A DNA stretch of 11,463 nucleotides from Firmicutes bacterium UBA6132 (GTDB lineage: Bacteria; Bacillota_A; Clostridia; Tissierellales; Sedimentibacteraceae). The stretch is from assembly GCA_002435835.1 (NCBI GenBank), contig DIVM01000270.1:1-11463 (forward strand), given 5' to 3'. The notes under the pieces are model-generated. The model was not told the DNA's origin. It saw only the letters and a program-made list of their open reading frames with translations, and made no database searches. Position 1 is the first letter of the stretch. Every line of letters starts with the position of its first letter. The translations under genes were made by a program, and so were the position numbers. Below, one piece after another: positions 1-6,230 of this stretch.

Positions 1-737
1 CCTGCAATAGCACCAGGTCCGCCGCTCAAGTATTTATAGTCGCACCACAATGCAAAATCAGGATCTATTTTCTTAAAGTCATGCGGTACAACACCGATTG
101 AATGGCAAAGGTCAAAACCCACATAAATTCCTCTTTTATGAGCTTCTCTGGTTATCTTTTCCATATCTACAAGCTGAGCTGATCTGTAAAGTACTGATGG
201 TAGTAAAATTATGCATACATCGTCAGTCATAGCTTCAATCATATCATCTTCATAAATATATTCACCATCGCGGCTTTTTACTACTTTCAAACATTCATCT
301 GGATCATATCCATGAGCTTTTATGTCGCTGATTACAGCATACTTATCCGTTGGAAAACTGATATCATCCATAATGATTTTATTTCTTTCAGATGTAGGAT
401 GATAAAAAGTATGAATCCCTTGATGTACATTAACTGTTGTACTGTTTCCGCATGTAACCTCTTCTGGGTCTGCATTAATAAGCGGTGCCATCATAGCTCC
501 TAAGGTATCTTGGTACAAGAAATATCCACCTTTAGTCCAAATATAAATACCTAATTCTTTCCATGATTTAAGCGCTTTAAGCAAAGTTTCTTCTGCATCT
601 TTGCTGCACAACCCACATGAATTGCCATCCATGTAGATTTCACCTTCATTAATATAAAACCTTTCCTTATATTTTGCCAGTTTATCTTCTTGATCCAATC
701 TTTTCGCAAAATCTCTTGTTAATTCAAAATTATACAT
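1..737 (-). CDS. kynU: Kynureninase, C-terminal part outside the window
   Basis: PLP-dependent hydrolase that cleaves L-kynurenine to anthranilate and alanine in the cytoplasm. About 245 residues are visible out of roughly 420 usual for the family; the frame is open to the left edge, so the gene is cut by the window and not broken. Visible family landmarks are MDGNSCGL near residue 36 (canonical GNSLGL), GNSTTVN near 97, FPTDKYAV near 125, FDLCHSIG with Asp209 and His212, and WCDYKYLSGGPG, in which Lys235 should be the PLP Schiff-base lysine. The ATG at 737 has GGAGG six bases upstream. It lies 88 bp downstream of the YkvI-type transporter gene on the same strand with no clear terminator between, so co-transcription is likely. 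An anaerobe would not be expected to have oxygen-dependent tryptophan dioxygenase, so the substrate probably comes from outside (inference). The motif set fits kynureninase better than other aminotransferase class V enzymes. Confidence 0.93.
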   Translation of the reverse strand, partial: MYNFELTRDFAKRLDQEDKLAKYKERFYINEGEIYMDGNSCGLCSKDAEETLLKALKSWKELGIYIWTKGGYFLYQDTLGAMMAPLINADPEEVTCGNSTTVNVHQGIHTFYHPTSERNKIIMDDISFPTDKYAVISDIKAHGYDPDECLKVVKSRDGEYIYEDDMIEAMTDDVCIILLPSVLYRSAQLVDMEKITREAHKRGIYVGFDLCHSIGVVPHDFKKIDPDFALWCDYKYLSGGPGAIA

Positions 738-790
738 TTTCTTCCTCCAATAATATCATTTTAGTTTTTAATAAATCTTTTAAATGCTAT

Positions 791-813
791 TAATTTATTA
801 ATTTATTAATTTA
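791..813. repeat. AT-only tandem repeat, TAATTTAT x 2.9
   Basis: Nearly three perfect copies of an 8-base unit lie in the 88-bp gap between the transporter stop and the kynureninase ribosome binding site. The unit has no obvious hairpin with a U-run, so it is not a clear terminator. It could lower kynureninase expression relative to the transporter through mRNA instability or a processing site, or it may simply be slipped-strand expansion. Confidence 0.7.
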
Positions 814-825
814 ATAATTGATTAT

Positions 826-1956
826 TTAATTTGTTTCAATCCTTTTTTGGCCTATTGTATCTAAAAATTCATCATAACTTCTTTTTTTGATATATTTAGT
901 GTAAAACATTCCTACAAAGATAATGAGTCCAACATAACCTGATATTGGATAAATAATTCCAACCATGGTTGAAAACGATAACTGTCCACCTATAAAACCA
1001 ACAATAGCTGTTATGATTGCTGCTATTTTAAATTTACTGCTTTTATCGTTTTCTGATACTCTGTTGCATGCTGTAAACATCATCGGAACCGCTGTAGTAT
1101 ATATGCCTAAAATAAGCATTATAGCAAATATTTTACCAAATAACGGACTAACCTGGTCTGCAACATACAGAGATGGAATTTGTAAGTTGTAAACAGTGTT
1201 AATATTAGCAAGCAATCCGAAATTCATAATCATAACTGCAATTATGAATGCTGCTCCGCCAAATATTCCCCCGATTAAAGCGTTCTTTTTATTAGTCGCT
1301 GTAGAAGCACCAATACCTGCAAGGTATGGAACTACGCCTGTTACTGTATATGCACCATATAATAAACCGGAAACAAGCCAATTGTTGAAAGCATTATTAA
1401 CCTCTACATTTTTCATTACTTCATTTGCATCTATAATACCTTGTGGGTTTTTAGCGATAGCAAGGATACTTATTGCTATGATACCAACTAATAAAAAAGG
1501 AGAAATATAACCAATTATTTGAACCAATTTTTTTAGTCCTAACAGGACTGTTGCCAAAGAAACGACTATCATAATGATTCTTCCTATATTACCATTTAAT
1601 CCATAGTATTCTTCGAATGTAGAACCTGCTGCTGAAATCATTAATGCATAAACAAGAAAAAGCATAATTGGAGTAAACCATTCGCAAAATGTTCCTAAGT
1701 ATTTCCCAAGATAGAACTGAAACATTTTATTTGTTTGTTTTAACTGCAAATTTCTGCCGTCTTCAATGATTACTATATTAAACCAAACATATAGTGTAAG
1801 GGCAATTATTCCAACTCCTATACTTCCCCAAACACCATGTCCTGAGAAATACTGTAAACATTCCTGACCTGATGCAAAGCTCGAGCCAATTACAAATCCC
1901 ATGAAAGCTCCGCCTATTGCTATAACTTGAGATAAATTCACTTTATCATTATCCAT
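826..1956 (-). CDS. YkvI-type membrane transporter (APC / LeuT-fold superfamily)
   Basis: Predicted integral membrane protein of about 376 residues with roughly ten hydrophobic segments, closed by a charged C-terminal tail (KYIKKRSYDEF). The first segment carries FVIGSSFASGQE near residues 21-32, the signature of the uncharacterised YkvI family, which is distantly related to amino-acid and nucleobase permeases. The substrate is not known for the family. The frame can be opened further upstream from TTG at 2004 or ATGs at 1977 and 1974, but only the ATG at 1956 has a strong ribosome binding site (AGGAGG five bases upstream), so I start there. It is the first gene of a probable operon with kynureninase and is divergent from an HTH regulator. 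The pairing suggests it imports the kynureninase substrate or exports a product, which is inference from position only. A long untranslated leader with a short reading frame precedes it. Confidence 0.85.
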   Translation of the reverse strand: MDNDKVNLSQVIAIGGAFMGFVIGSSFASGQECLQYFSGHGVWGSIGVGIIALTLYVWFNIVIIEDGRNLQLKQTNKMFQFYLGKYLGTFCEWFTPIMLFLVYALMISAAGSTFEEYYGLNGNIGRIIMIVVSLATVLLGLKKLVQIIGYISPFLLVGIIAISILAIAKNPQGIIDANEVMKNVEVNNAFNNWLVSGLLYGAYTVTGVVPYLAGIGASTATNKKNALIGGIFGGAAFIIAVMIMNFGLLANINTVYNLQIPSLYVADQVSPLFGKIFAIMLILGIYTTAVPMMFTACNRVSENDKSSKFKIAAIITAIVGFIGGQLSFSTMVGIIYPISGYVGLIIFVGMFYTKYIKKRSYDEFLDTIGQKRIETN

Positions 1957-1961
1957 ATTTT

Positions 1962-1967
1962 CCTCCT
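1962..1967 (-). promoter_or_regulatory. Ribosome binding site that fixes the transporter start
   Basis: A perfect AGGAGG lies five bases before the ATG at 1956. The alternative in-frame starts at 2004, 1977 and 1974 have no comparable site. Confidence 0.85.
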
Positions 1968-2074
1968 GTTTCATCATATTTTCTCTTCTAATTTTACCTA
2001 ACAATTCAAATTTGTATACGTTATCATTTAGTCTATTAATAACAATCTACTAAGACTTTTTCTGATTCATTGTC

Positions 2075-2114
2075 AGATCTTCCACTTTTAGATAATTGCA
2101 TTTTTATAAGATCT
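2075..2114 (-). repeat. 7-bp inverted repeat around the leader-peptide stop
   Basis: AAGATCT at 2108-2114 and AGATCTT at 2075-2081 can pair across 26 bases in the transporter leader mRNA, and the leader-frame stop falls inside the loop. The arms share the palindromic core AGATCT, so they are also direct repeats of each other and could be a protein site instead. Confidence 0.4.
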
Positions 2115-2144
2115 TAAGTGACGTCTGAGTTTATCATTAAACAA
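2088..2144 (-). CDS. Putative 18-residue leader peptide upstream of the transporter
   Basis: A short frame starts with TTG and reads MFNDKLRRHLRSYKNAII before TAA. It is preceded, five bases away, by AAGAGGGGGTG, one of the best Shine-Dalgarno matches in the window. The peptide is basic (three Arg in RRHLR, plus Lys and His) and has no Trp. It sits in the approximately 190-base stretch between this binding site and the transporter start. A 7-bp inverted repeat (AGATCTT at 2108-2114 and its partner at 2075-2081) flanks its stop codon. It could be a translational attenuation peptide, a small functional protein, or chance. I saw no U-tailed terminator between it and the transporter. Short length keeps confidence moderate. 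Confidence 0.4.
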   Translation of the reverse strand: MFNDKLRRHLRSYKNAII

Positions 2145-2188
2145 CTTTACACCCCCTCTTAATTTTGTTTGCCACTTCTTGTATTTTT

Positions 2189-2197
2189 ATATTAGCA
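2189..2197 (-). promoter_or_regulatory. Candidate extended -10 promoter of the transporter-kynureninase unit
   Basis: The minus strand reads TGCTAATAT, an extended -10 (TGN before TAATAT). No good -35 lies at 16-18 bases. A start near 2182 would put the leader-peptide ribosome binding site about 22 bases into the transcript, a sensible arrangement, but the region is so AT-rich that chance matches are common. Confidence 0.3.
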
Positions 2198-2271
2198 CAT
2201 AAATAAATCAAATTCCATTGAACTAATATGCAATAAATTTTATTCATTTTATTCATTTTCACATATTTTTT

Positions 2272-2283
2272 ATTCAATTGAAT
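2272..2283. promoter_or_regulatory. Perfect 12-bp palindrome, candidate operator
   Basis: ATTCAATTGAAT is a perfect inverted repeat located 53 bases upstream of the candidate regulator -10. A second copy of the core with one mismatch lies at 2213-2222, about 61 bases away centre to centre, close to six helical turns. This could serve as an operator for the HTH protein encoded next door. AT richness makes short palindromes fairly likely by chance. Confidence 0.35.
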
Positions 2284-2332
2284 CATCTTTATGTTATAAT
2301 AATATTGATATATTTAATTTAATTATGTGTTA

Positions 2333-2341
2333 TGATATAAT
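2333..2341 (+). promoter_or_regulatory. Candidate extended -10 promoter of the regulator gene
   Basis: TGATATAAT carries a consensus TATAAT with the TGN extension. A convincing -35 at 17 bases is lacking, as is common for extended -10 promoters. A start near 2348 would give a leader of about 90 bases that includes a short reading frame. Another TATAAT at 2295-2300 is an alternative. Confidence 0.4.
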
Positions 2342-2396
2342 ATACAAATCAATTTAAAAACTACAGTAACAATACTGAAACATAAGAAAGGAAATA

Positions 2397-2444
2397 GTGA
2401 TAAAATTATTTAGTTTTATTATGCATGGTGAGTTGAATGAATAA
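2397..2444 (+). CDS. Putative 15-residue upstream frame overlapping the regulator start
   Basis: A GTG-initiated frame reads MIKLFSFIMHGELNE and stops with TAA at 2442-2444, eight bases past the first base of the regulator ATG and in another frame. AAAGGAAA lies about four bases before the GTG, a fair ribosome binding site and better than the GGTGAG next to the regulator ATG. This is the usual geometry of translational coupling. Its small size means it may be fortuitous. Confidence 0.35.
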   Translation: MIKLFSFIMHGELNE

Positions 2445-3813
2445 TCAATTTGGATTTTTGTTAAAAAAATTAATAGCAGAAAGTGAAACTAAAGCAAACG
2501 TTGTTTCTCAAAAGTTAGGATATGATCCAACTTATTTAAGCAAGTGGATTACAGGAAAAAAATTACCTTCACAAAAAAATATTGATTCAACATGCGAAAA
2601 GCTCGCCAATATATTTTCTGATGATAAAAACAAAGATAAAGTAAAGCAAGAGCTAATCAGAGCTTATTATTCAGATTTAGAATTTTCATCATTAGAAAAT
2701 AATATGAATAAAAATATATCCGCCATAACATCTAACGCAGATGCAACTGATTTAATATTGGAAGTACTTCAACAACTTGATTATAGTGGGGTTAAAGATA
2801 TAACTATCAATACAACTCTAAATCTATTTCAGAAATTTGAATATCATATCGAAGATGTTATTAAAAAATTAAATAAAATGAATTTGGAAAGTTTAACAAT
2901 AAATATGTGTGCTTCATTTGACGGATATAATGCAAATGATTCTTTAATATTCTGCAAAAACTTTCTTTCATTAACTTCAGGTCATTATTTTATTAATTTT
3001 AATATATATAAGCAAAAAAAAGAAACACCTCAAATTTTAGTCATTAACAACGCTGTTGCTATGAATGTTGTTAATTTTGAAAACATTGTTTTTCTTTGTT
3101 ATTATAGCTTTGACAAAAAATATATCGAAGATATTTACAATAGTTATAACTTAATTATTCGACATATGGAAAAAATATTAAGCTATGCCCTGCCAATTTC
3201 CCTGAGAAAAACCAATGTACAACTAAATCAATTTATGCAAGATAACCAAAGCATATTGTTTTCAGAATCGCCAGCAATATTTATTCCAAAAAATATCTTA
3301 AATACTTTAATCGAAAAAAATGAACTTAATATTCAAGGTGAAGAATGGGATGAACACGTAAAATATCTTGTAAATGTAGGTAATATCTTTGAAAAGTATA
3401 CTAAGCATAAAAACATTAAGATACTAATTTACGAATCATCGCTTTTATATTATATTAATACCGGCCGTATGGAAATTGGTGGTCAAAAATATATATTTTC
3501 AAAGGAACATATAAAAGAACATATTTTGAACATATGTAATTGTATTAGAGAAAATGATAACATTGAATTCTATTCTATTTCAAATACAATTGATTTTGAT
3601 ACATTCGGTCCTGATACACCTTCTATATTTTTAGCGCCATCATCAATAGCAGTTGGTAACACTAATAATTATACTGATGAAACTTCATATAACTTTTATT
3701 TTTCTGCAGAAGAATCTATTATCAAAATCTTCGAAAGATATTTAGATTCAATAATAGAAAAATCCTCCTGTGTAAAACTATCTGCAGATAGATTGGCAGC
3801 CTATATAGAATAA
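2437..3813 (+). CDS. HTH regulator, Cro/C1-type N-terminus with a large unknown C-terminal domain
   Basis: A 458-residue protein. Residues about 5-60 form a helix-turn-helix of the XRE type: TKANVVSQKLGYDPTYLSKW resembles the recognition pair and is followed by ITGKKLPS, the usual turn after helix 3. The remaining 390 or so residues lack a transmembrane segment or signal peptide and show no domain I recognise; they alternate hydrophobic strands and charged helices and may be a sensor. An in-frame TGA directly before the ATG at 2437 rules out a longer frame. The gene points away from the transporter-kynureninase pair, suggesting local control of that unit. It looks even more AT-rich than its neighbours. 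A long bidirectional terminator follows. Whether it represses or activates, and its ligand, cannot be stated. Confidence 0.75.
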   Translation: MNNQFGFLLKKLIAESETKANVVSQKLGYDPTYLSKWITGKKLPSQKNIDSTCEKLANIFSDDKNKDKVKQELIRAYYSDLEFSSLENNMNKNISAITSNADATDLILEVLQQLDYSGVKDITINTTLNLFQKFEYHIEDVIKKLNKMNLESLTINMCASFDGYNANDSLIFCKNFLSLTSGHYFINFNIYKQKKETPQILVINNAVAMNVVNFENIVFLCYYSFDKKYIEDIYNSYNLIIRHMEKILSYALPISLRKTNVQLNQFMQDNQSILFSESPAIFIPKNILNTLIEKNELNIQGEEWDEHVKYLVNVGNIFEKYTKHKNIKILIYESSLLYYINTGRMEIGGQKYIFSKEHIKEHILNICNCIRENDNIEFYSISNTIDFDTFGPDTPSIFLAPSSIAVGNTNNYTDETSYNFYFSAEESIIKIFERYLDSIIEKSSCVKLSADRLAAYIE

Positions 3814-3817
3814 ATAA

Positions 3818-3869
3818 TAAAAAAGCTTTATTTTACAGAAATAAATTTCTCTAAAATAAAGCTTTTTTA
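3818..3869. terminator. Bidirectional terminator between convergent genes
   Basis: A long hairpin with 22 paired positions, one internal C-C mismatch (3836/3851) and a TAAA loop at 3842-3845. Its ends are six-base A and T runs, so a U-tract follows the stem on both strands. It ends the regulator gene (+) and the chemoreceptor gene (-), whose stop codons lie on either side. Confidence 0.92.
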
Positions 3870-3904
3870 ATTTATATAAAACAATTGCTGCTATCAACCG
3901 GTGC

Positions 3905-5992
3905 TTATTCTTTTAGTTTAAAATTCATCACTAATTTTTTCAATACATCCGCCTGGCTGGAAAGTTCTTCACTGGCTGCTGCACTTTCTTCAGCTGTTGC
4001 TGAGTTAGTCTGAATAACTGAAGAAATCTGCTCCATGCCAATGGTAATTTCATGAATTGAAGAAGATTGTTCCTGAGTCTCTTTAGAAATATTTTCTATT
4101 ATGCTAATTATATCCTTAGTTTCTTGAACTACTTTTAATAATGTCTTTTCTGTATCATTTACCATTTCAGTACCATTTTGAACAGCCTTAATAGTATCAT
4201 GAATCAATAACGCAGTATCTTTAGCCGCACTAGCGCTCTTGCCAGCAAGGTTTCGCACTTCATCAGCCACTACAGCAAACCCCTTTCCAGCTGCACCTGC
4301 TCTTGCTGCTTCTACAGCTGCATTAAGGGCTAAAATATTTGTCTGGAATGCAATATCTTCAATAGATTTAATAATTTTTCCAATTTCTCCAGATTTTTGA
4401 CTTATTGTGTTCATTGCCTCAACTGTCAACTTCATCTGTTGATTTCCTGCATTAAGTTCTTCACCTAAACTGTTAGCCATTACATTTGCTTTATTGGAAC
4501 TTTTGGCATTATTTTGAACCGCCAAAGATATATCTTGTATTGTTGCAGAAAGTTCTTCAACAGAGCTGGTTTGTTCTGTTGCACCTTGTGACAAATCCTG
4601 AGATGCAGCGGCAACTTGGTCTGAACTTGAAGCAACTTCATCTGACGATTCTTGAATTTCCCTGAAAGTATTGTTAAGTGAATTAATAATATTATTTAAA
4701 GATATCTTAATTGAATTAAAATCTCCAACATATTCACTATCAACGCTGATATCCAAATTTCCAGACGATATGCTGTTTAAAACGTTATCAATATCATTTA
4801 TATAACTGCTGAGTATTTTTGATGTTTCTATGAATATTTCAGTCAATTCCCCTAACTCATCATTTGACTTTATAAATTTTTCTTCTTGAGAATTTAAGTT
4901 GCCATTTTTCATATTCGTTGCAAGCTTAATAATATAATCTATTGGTTTGAGGGATTTTCTAAGAATCAAATAGCAAAATAAGGCCAATATTATAAGTCCA
5001 ACTGTTCCTATAATCGCTATAACAATAATAATCGATTTCACTGATGAAAACATCTCTTTTTGACTAATAACAAAAGCACTTGACCATTTTTCTTTTGAGT
5101 CTCCAATTTGTATTGGTGTATGAACAACCAATGCTTTACTACCATCAACTTCATTAGTTCTATCTTGAAATATAGGTTCTCCATTGCTTACAGCATTAAG
5201 AATAGCTTTATCTGTTTCAGAAACGGCTTCTAATGTAGTGCCGACTTTTTCATCATTATTGGTGTGCGCAATATATGTACCTTTATTAGTTAATAGGTAA
5301 CTATATGAAGTTTTAAATCCACCTAACTCGTAAGATAAATTACTGACATAATCAGTTAAAATATCACAATTTGCAACTCCGATAAATTTACCGCCTTCAT
5401 CAATAATAGGACAACTCAGTGTTATCAGCCACACTGTTTCCCCTGTTGTAAGTTCATATGAATAAGGTTCCGTTATATGAACTGACATCTTATCTTTAGC
5501 TGAGGCGTAATAATCTCCTTCAGAATATACAGAATAATCTTGAAGTATATCCATTTTTATGCTTTCACCATCACGAAAAGCGTAATATGAAAAACCATCG
5601 GGGCTGTTAGCAAAATAAGCATTTGGTTCAAATGCATAGTAAGCAGAAAATATTCTGTCATCTCTCAAAACACTGTTTAATGAATCAATAAGCAGTTCAT
5701 TTGCAATACTAAAATCCATGTTTTTATATCTCAACACCTCTGATGCAAGTGTTTTGGTAACTGTATTCATAGTATCAAGATATGACTGAGCTTTCTTTGC
5801 ATTAGCTTCAGATATGTAATAAATTTCTTCTTGTATTCTTTCTTCCATTGCTCTATTGAGCAAACTACTCAATTGAATACACATAAATATCATTACAACA
5901 GCAATAATTCCTATTATTTGCAAAGGTATTCTTACCGCCATTTTATCTGTTTTTTTAACATTTCCATTCTTTTTGAATTTTCTGATTTTCAT
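3905..5992 (-). CDS. Methyl-accepting chemotaxis protein with dCache sensor
   Basis: Membrane chemoreceptor that passes ligand binding to CheA/CheW and so to flagellar rotation. With 695 residues the order is: TM1 about 22-42, extracellular double-Cache-like domain about 50-315, TM2 about 319-344, HAMP about 345-398, a second HAMP-like stretch about 399-440, and a cytoplasmic signalling domain about 445-690. The hairpin tip is the conserved [19 protein letters not shown] starting at residue 545. Candidate methylation stretches are [10 protein letters not shown] and [12 protein letters not shown]. There is no C-terminal CheR-docking pentapeptide. The ligand pocket region has EGDYYASA and ITEPY; I do not see the R-x-W-Y pattern typical of amino-acid-binding dCache domains, so the ligand is open. 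The start at 5992 is chosen because AAGGAG lies eight bases upstream; an in-frame codon at 6016 lacks a site. Convergent with the HTH regulator, otherwise a single-gene unit. Confidence 0.95.
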   Translation of the reverse strand: MKIRKFKKNGNVKKTDKMAVRIPLQIIGIIAVVMIFMCIQLSSLLNRAMEERIQEEIYYISEANAKKAQSYLDTMNTVTKTLASEVLRYKNMDFSIANELLIDSLNSVLRDDRIFSAYYAFEPNAYFANSPDGFSYYAFRDGESIKMDILQDYSVYSEGDYYASAKDKMSVHITEPYSYELTTGETVWLITLSCPIIDEGGKFIGVANCDILTDYVSNLSYELGGFKTSYSYLLTNKGTYIAHTNNDEKVGTTLEAVSETDKAILNAVSNGEPIFQDRTNEVDGSKALVVHTPIQIGDSKEKWSSAFVISQKEMFSSVKSIIIVIAIIGTVGLIILALFCYLILRKSLKPIDYIIKLATNMKNGNLNSQEEKFIKSNDELGELTEIFIETSKILSSYINDIDNVLNSISSGNLDISVDSEYVGDFNSIKISLNNIINSLNNTFREIQESSDEVASSSDQVAAASQDLSQGATEQTSSVEELSATIQDISLAVQNNAKSSNKANVMANSLGEELNAGNQQMKLTVEAMNTISQKSGEIGKIIKSIEDIAFQTNILALNAAVEAARAGAAGKGFAVVADEVRNLAGKSASAAKDTALLIHDTIKAVQNGTEMVNDTEKTLLKVVQETKDIISIIENISKETQEQSSSIHEITIGMEQISSVIQTNSATAEESAAASEELSSQADVLKKLVMNFKLKE

Positions 5993-6000
5993 ATTATCGT

Positions 6001-6006
6001 CTCCTT
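6001..6006 (-). promoter_or_regulatory. Ribosome binding site that fixes the chemoreceptor start
   Basis: AAGGAG eight bases before the ATG at 5992. The in-frame upstream codon at 6016 would place this site inside the coding region. Confidence 0.8.
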
Positions 6007-6023
6007 GTAGGTACATAATACTT

Positions 6024-6030
6024 ATATCGG
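6024..6030 (-). promoter_or_regulatory. Sigma-D-like -10 element before the chemoreceptor
   Basis: The minus strand reads CCGATAT, seven of eight bases of the flagellar and chemotaxis sigma factor -10 consensus GCCGATAT. A start near 6017 gives a leader of about 25 bases ending in the ribosome binding site. The expected TAAA -35 is absent at 15 bases (the sequence there is AGTA), so the site is a candidate only. Confidence 0.4.
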
Positions 6031-6040
6031 ATTAAATTCA

Positions 6041-6150
6041 AAAAAGTACTGTGGTAATTAATGGAACGAATACTACCACTGCTCGACCTATAACCAGGTA
6101 CCGAAGCCTGCCCACTTGGTTACCATAATGAAAGTGGTTTACGCATTAAT
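6041..6150 (-). ncRNA. Structured leader block, possible riboswitch or attenuator of unknown class
   Basis: A block visibly less AT-rich than its flanks. On the minus strand it can form nested pairings: ATTAATG (6144-6150) with CATTAAT (6057-6063); ACCACT (6133-6138) with AGTGGT (6075-6080); TAACCA (6117-6122) with TGGTTA (6091-6096). Inside is CAGG-C-TTCG-G-TA-CCTG (6095-6110), a tetraloop-like hairpin that competes with part of the previous stem. The 3' end has an alternative hairpin, GTGGTA (6074-6079) with TACCAC (6051-6056), followed after five bases by a T6 run, which looks like an intrinsic terminator and excludes the closing stem. AAGTGG (6112-6117) also pairs with CCACTT (6132-6137). 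Such mutually exclusive stems ahead of a gene are typical of attenuators. It matches no riboswitch consensus I know, and I see no clear promoter for it. A palindromic mobile remnant is the alternative. Confidence 0.4.
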
Positions 6151-6153
6151 AAA

Positions 6154-6193
6154 AAAAATAACAGCGAAAATAAAAATTTTTGCTGTTATTTTT
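6154..6193 (-). terminator. Terminator of the alcohol dehydrogenase gene
   Basis: AAAAATAACAGC pairs with GCTGTTATTTTT; the stem continues inward with a G-T wobble and AAAA/TTTT to a 6-base loop. On the minus strand it is followed by a run of eight T. It lies 37 bases after the dehydrogenase stop. The opposite strand also has a T run, so it may work both ways. Confidence 0.85.
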
Positions 6194-6230
6194 ACCACTA
6201 TCACTTTGGAACAATTATTACATTTTAATA

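Larger units (their letters stand above)
2005..2436. promoter_or_regulatory. Divergent control region between the transporter unit and the regulator gene
   Basis: About 430 bases without a long gene. It holds candidate promoters for both directions, a short leader frame on each strand, the 12-base palindrome ATTCAATTGAAT at 2272-2283 and an imperfect copy (TTCCATTGAA at 2213-2222). A short direct repeat of TTTTATTCA lies around 2238-2256. A divergent regulator next to its target operon commonly binds such a region; which repeat it recognises cannot be read from sequence. Confidence 0.6.

Noticed and set aside
2036..2101. A 21-codon frame (ATG at 2101, minus strand) overlapping the end of the leader-peptide frame.
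   Set aside because: It has no ribosome binding site and no similarity I recognise; it probably reflects the low stop density of one frame.
2005..2144. Frameshifted small gene: leader-peptide frame plus the following frames read as one broken protein.
   Set aside because: The pieces do not join into a recognisable family, and no slippery heptamer is evident.
6091..6120. T-box-like motif on the plus strand (AGGTACCGAAG compared with GGTGGTACCGCG).
   Set aside because: The UGGN bulge context and specifier hairpin are missing, and on that strand the element faces the 3' end of a gene on the opposite strand.
6081..6125. Similarity of ACCAGGTACCGAAGCC to the apical part of bacterial SRP RNA.
   Set aside because: The conserved GGAAGGAAGCAGCC core is absent.
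6051..6150. Cyclic-di-GMP riboswitch before the chemoreceptor.
   Set aside because: The class I core (GGCAAACC and GACGCAAAGCC) and the class II core are absent on both strands; only a GTAAACC piece is reminiscent.
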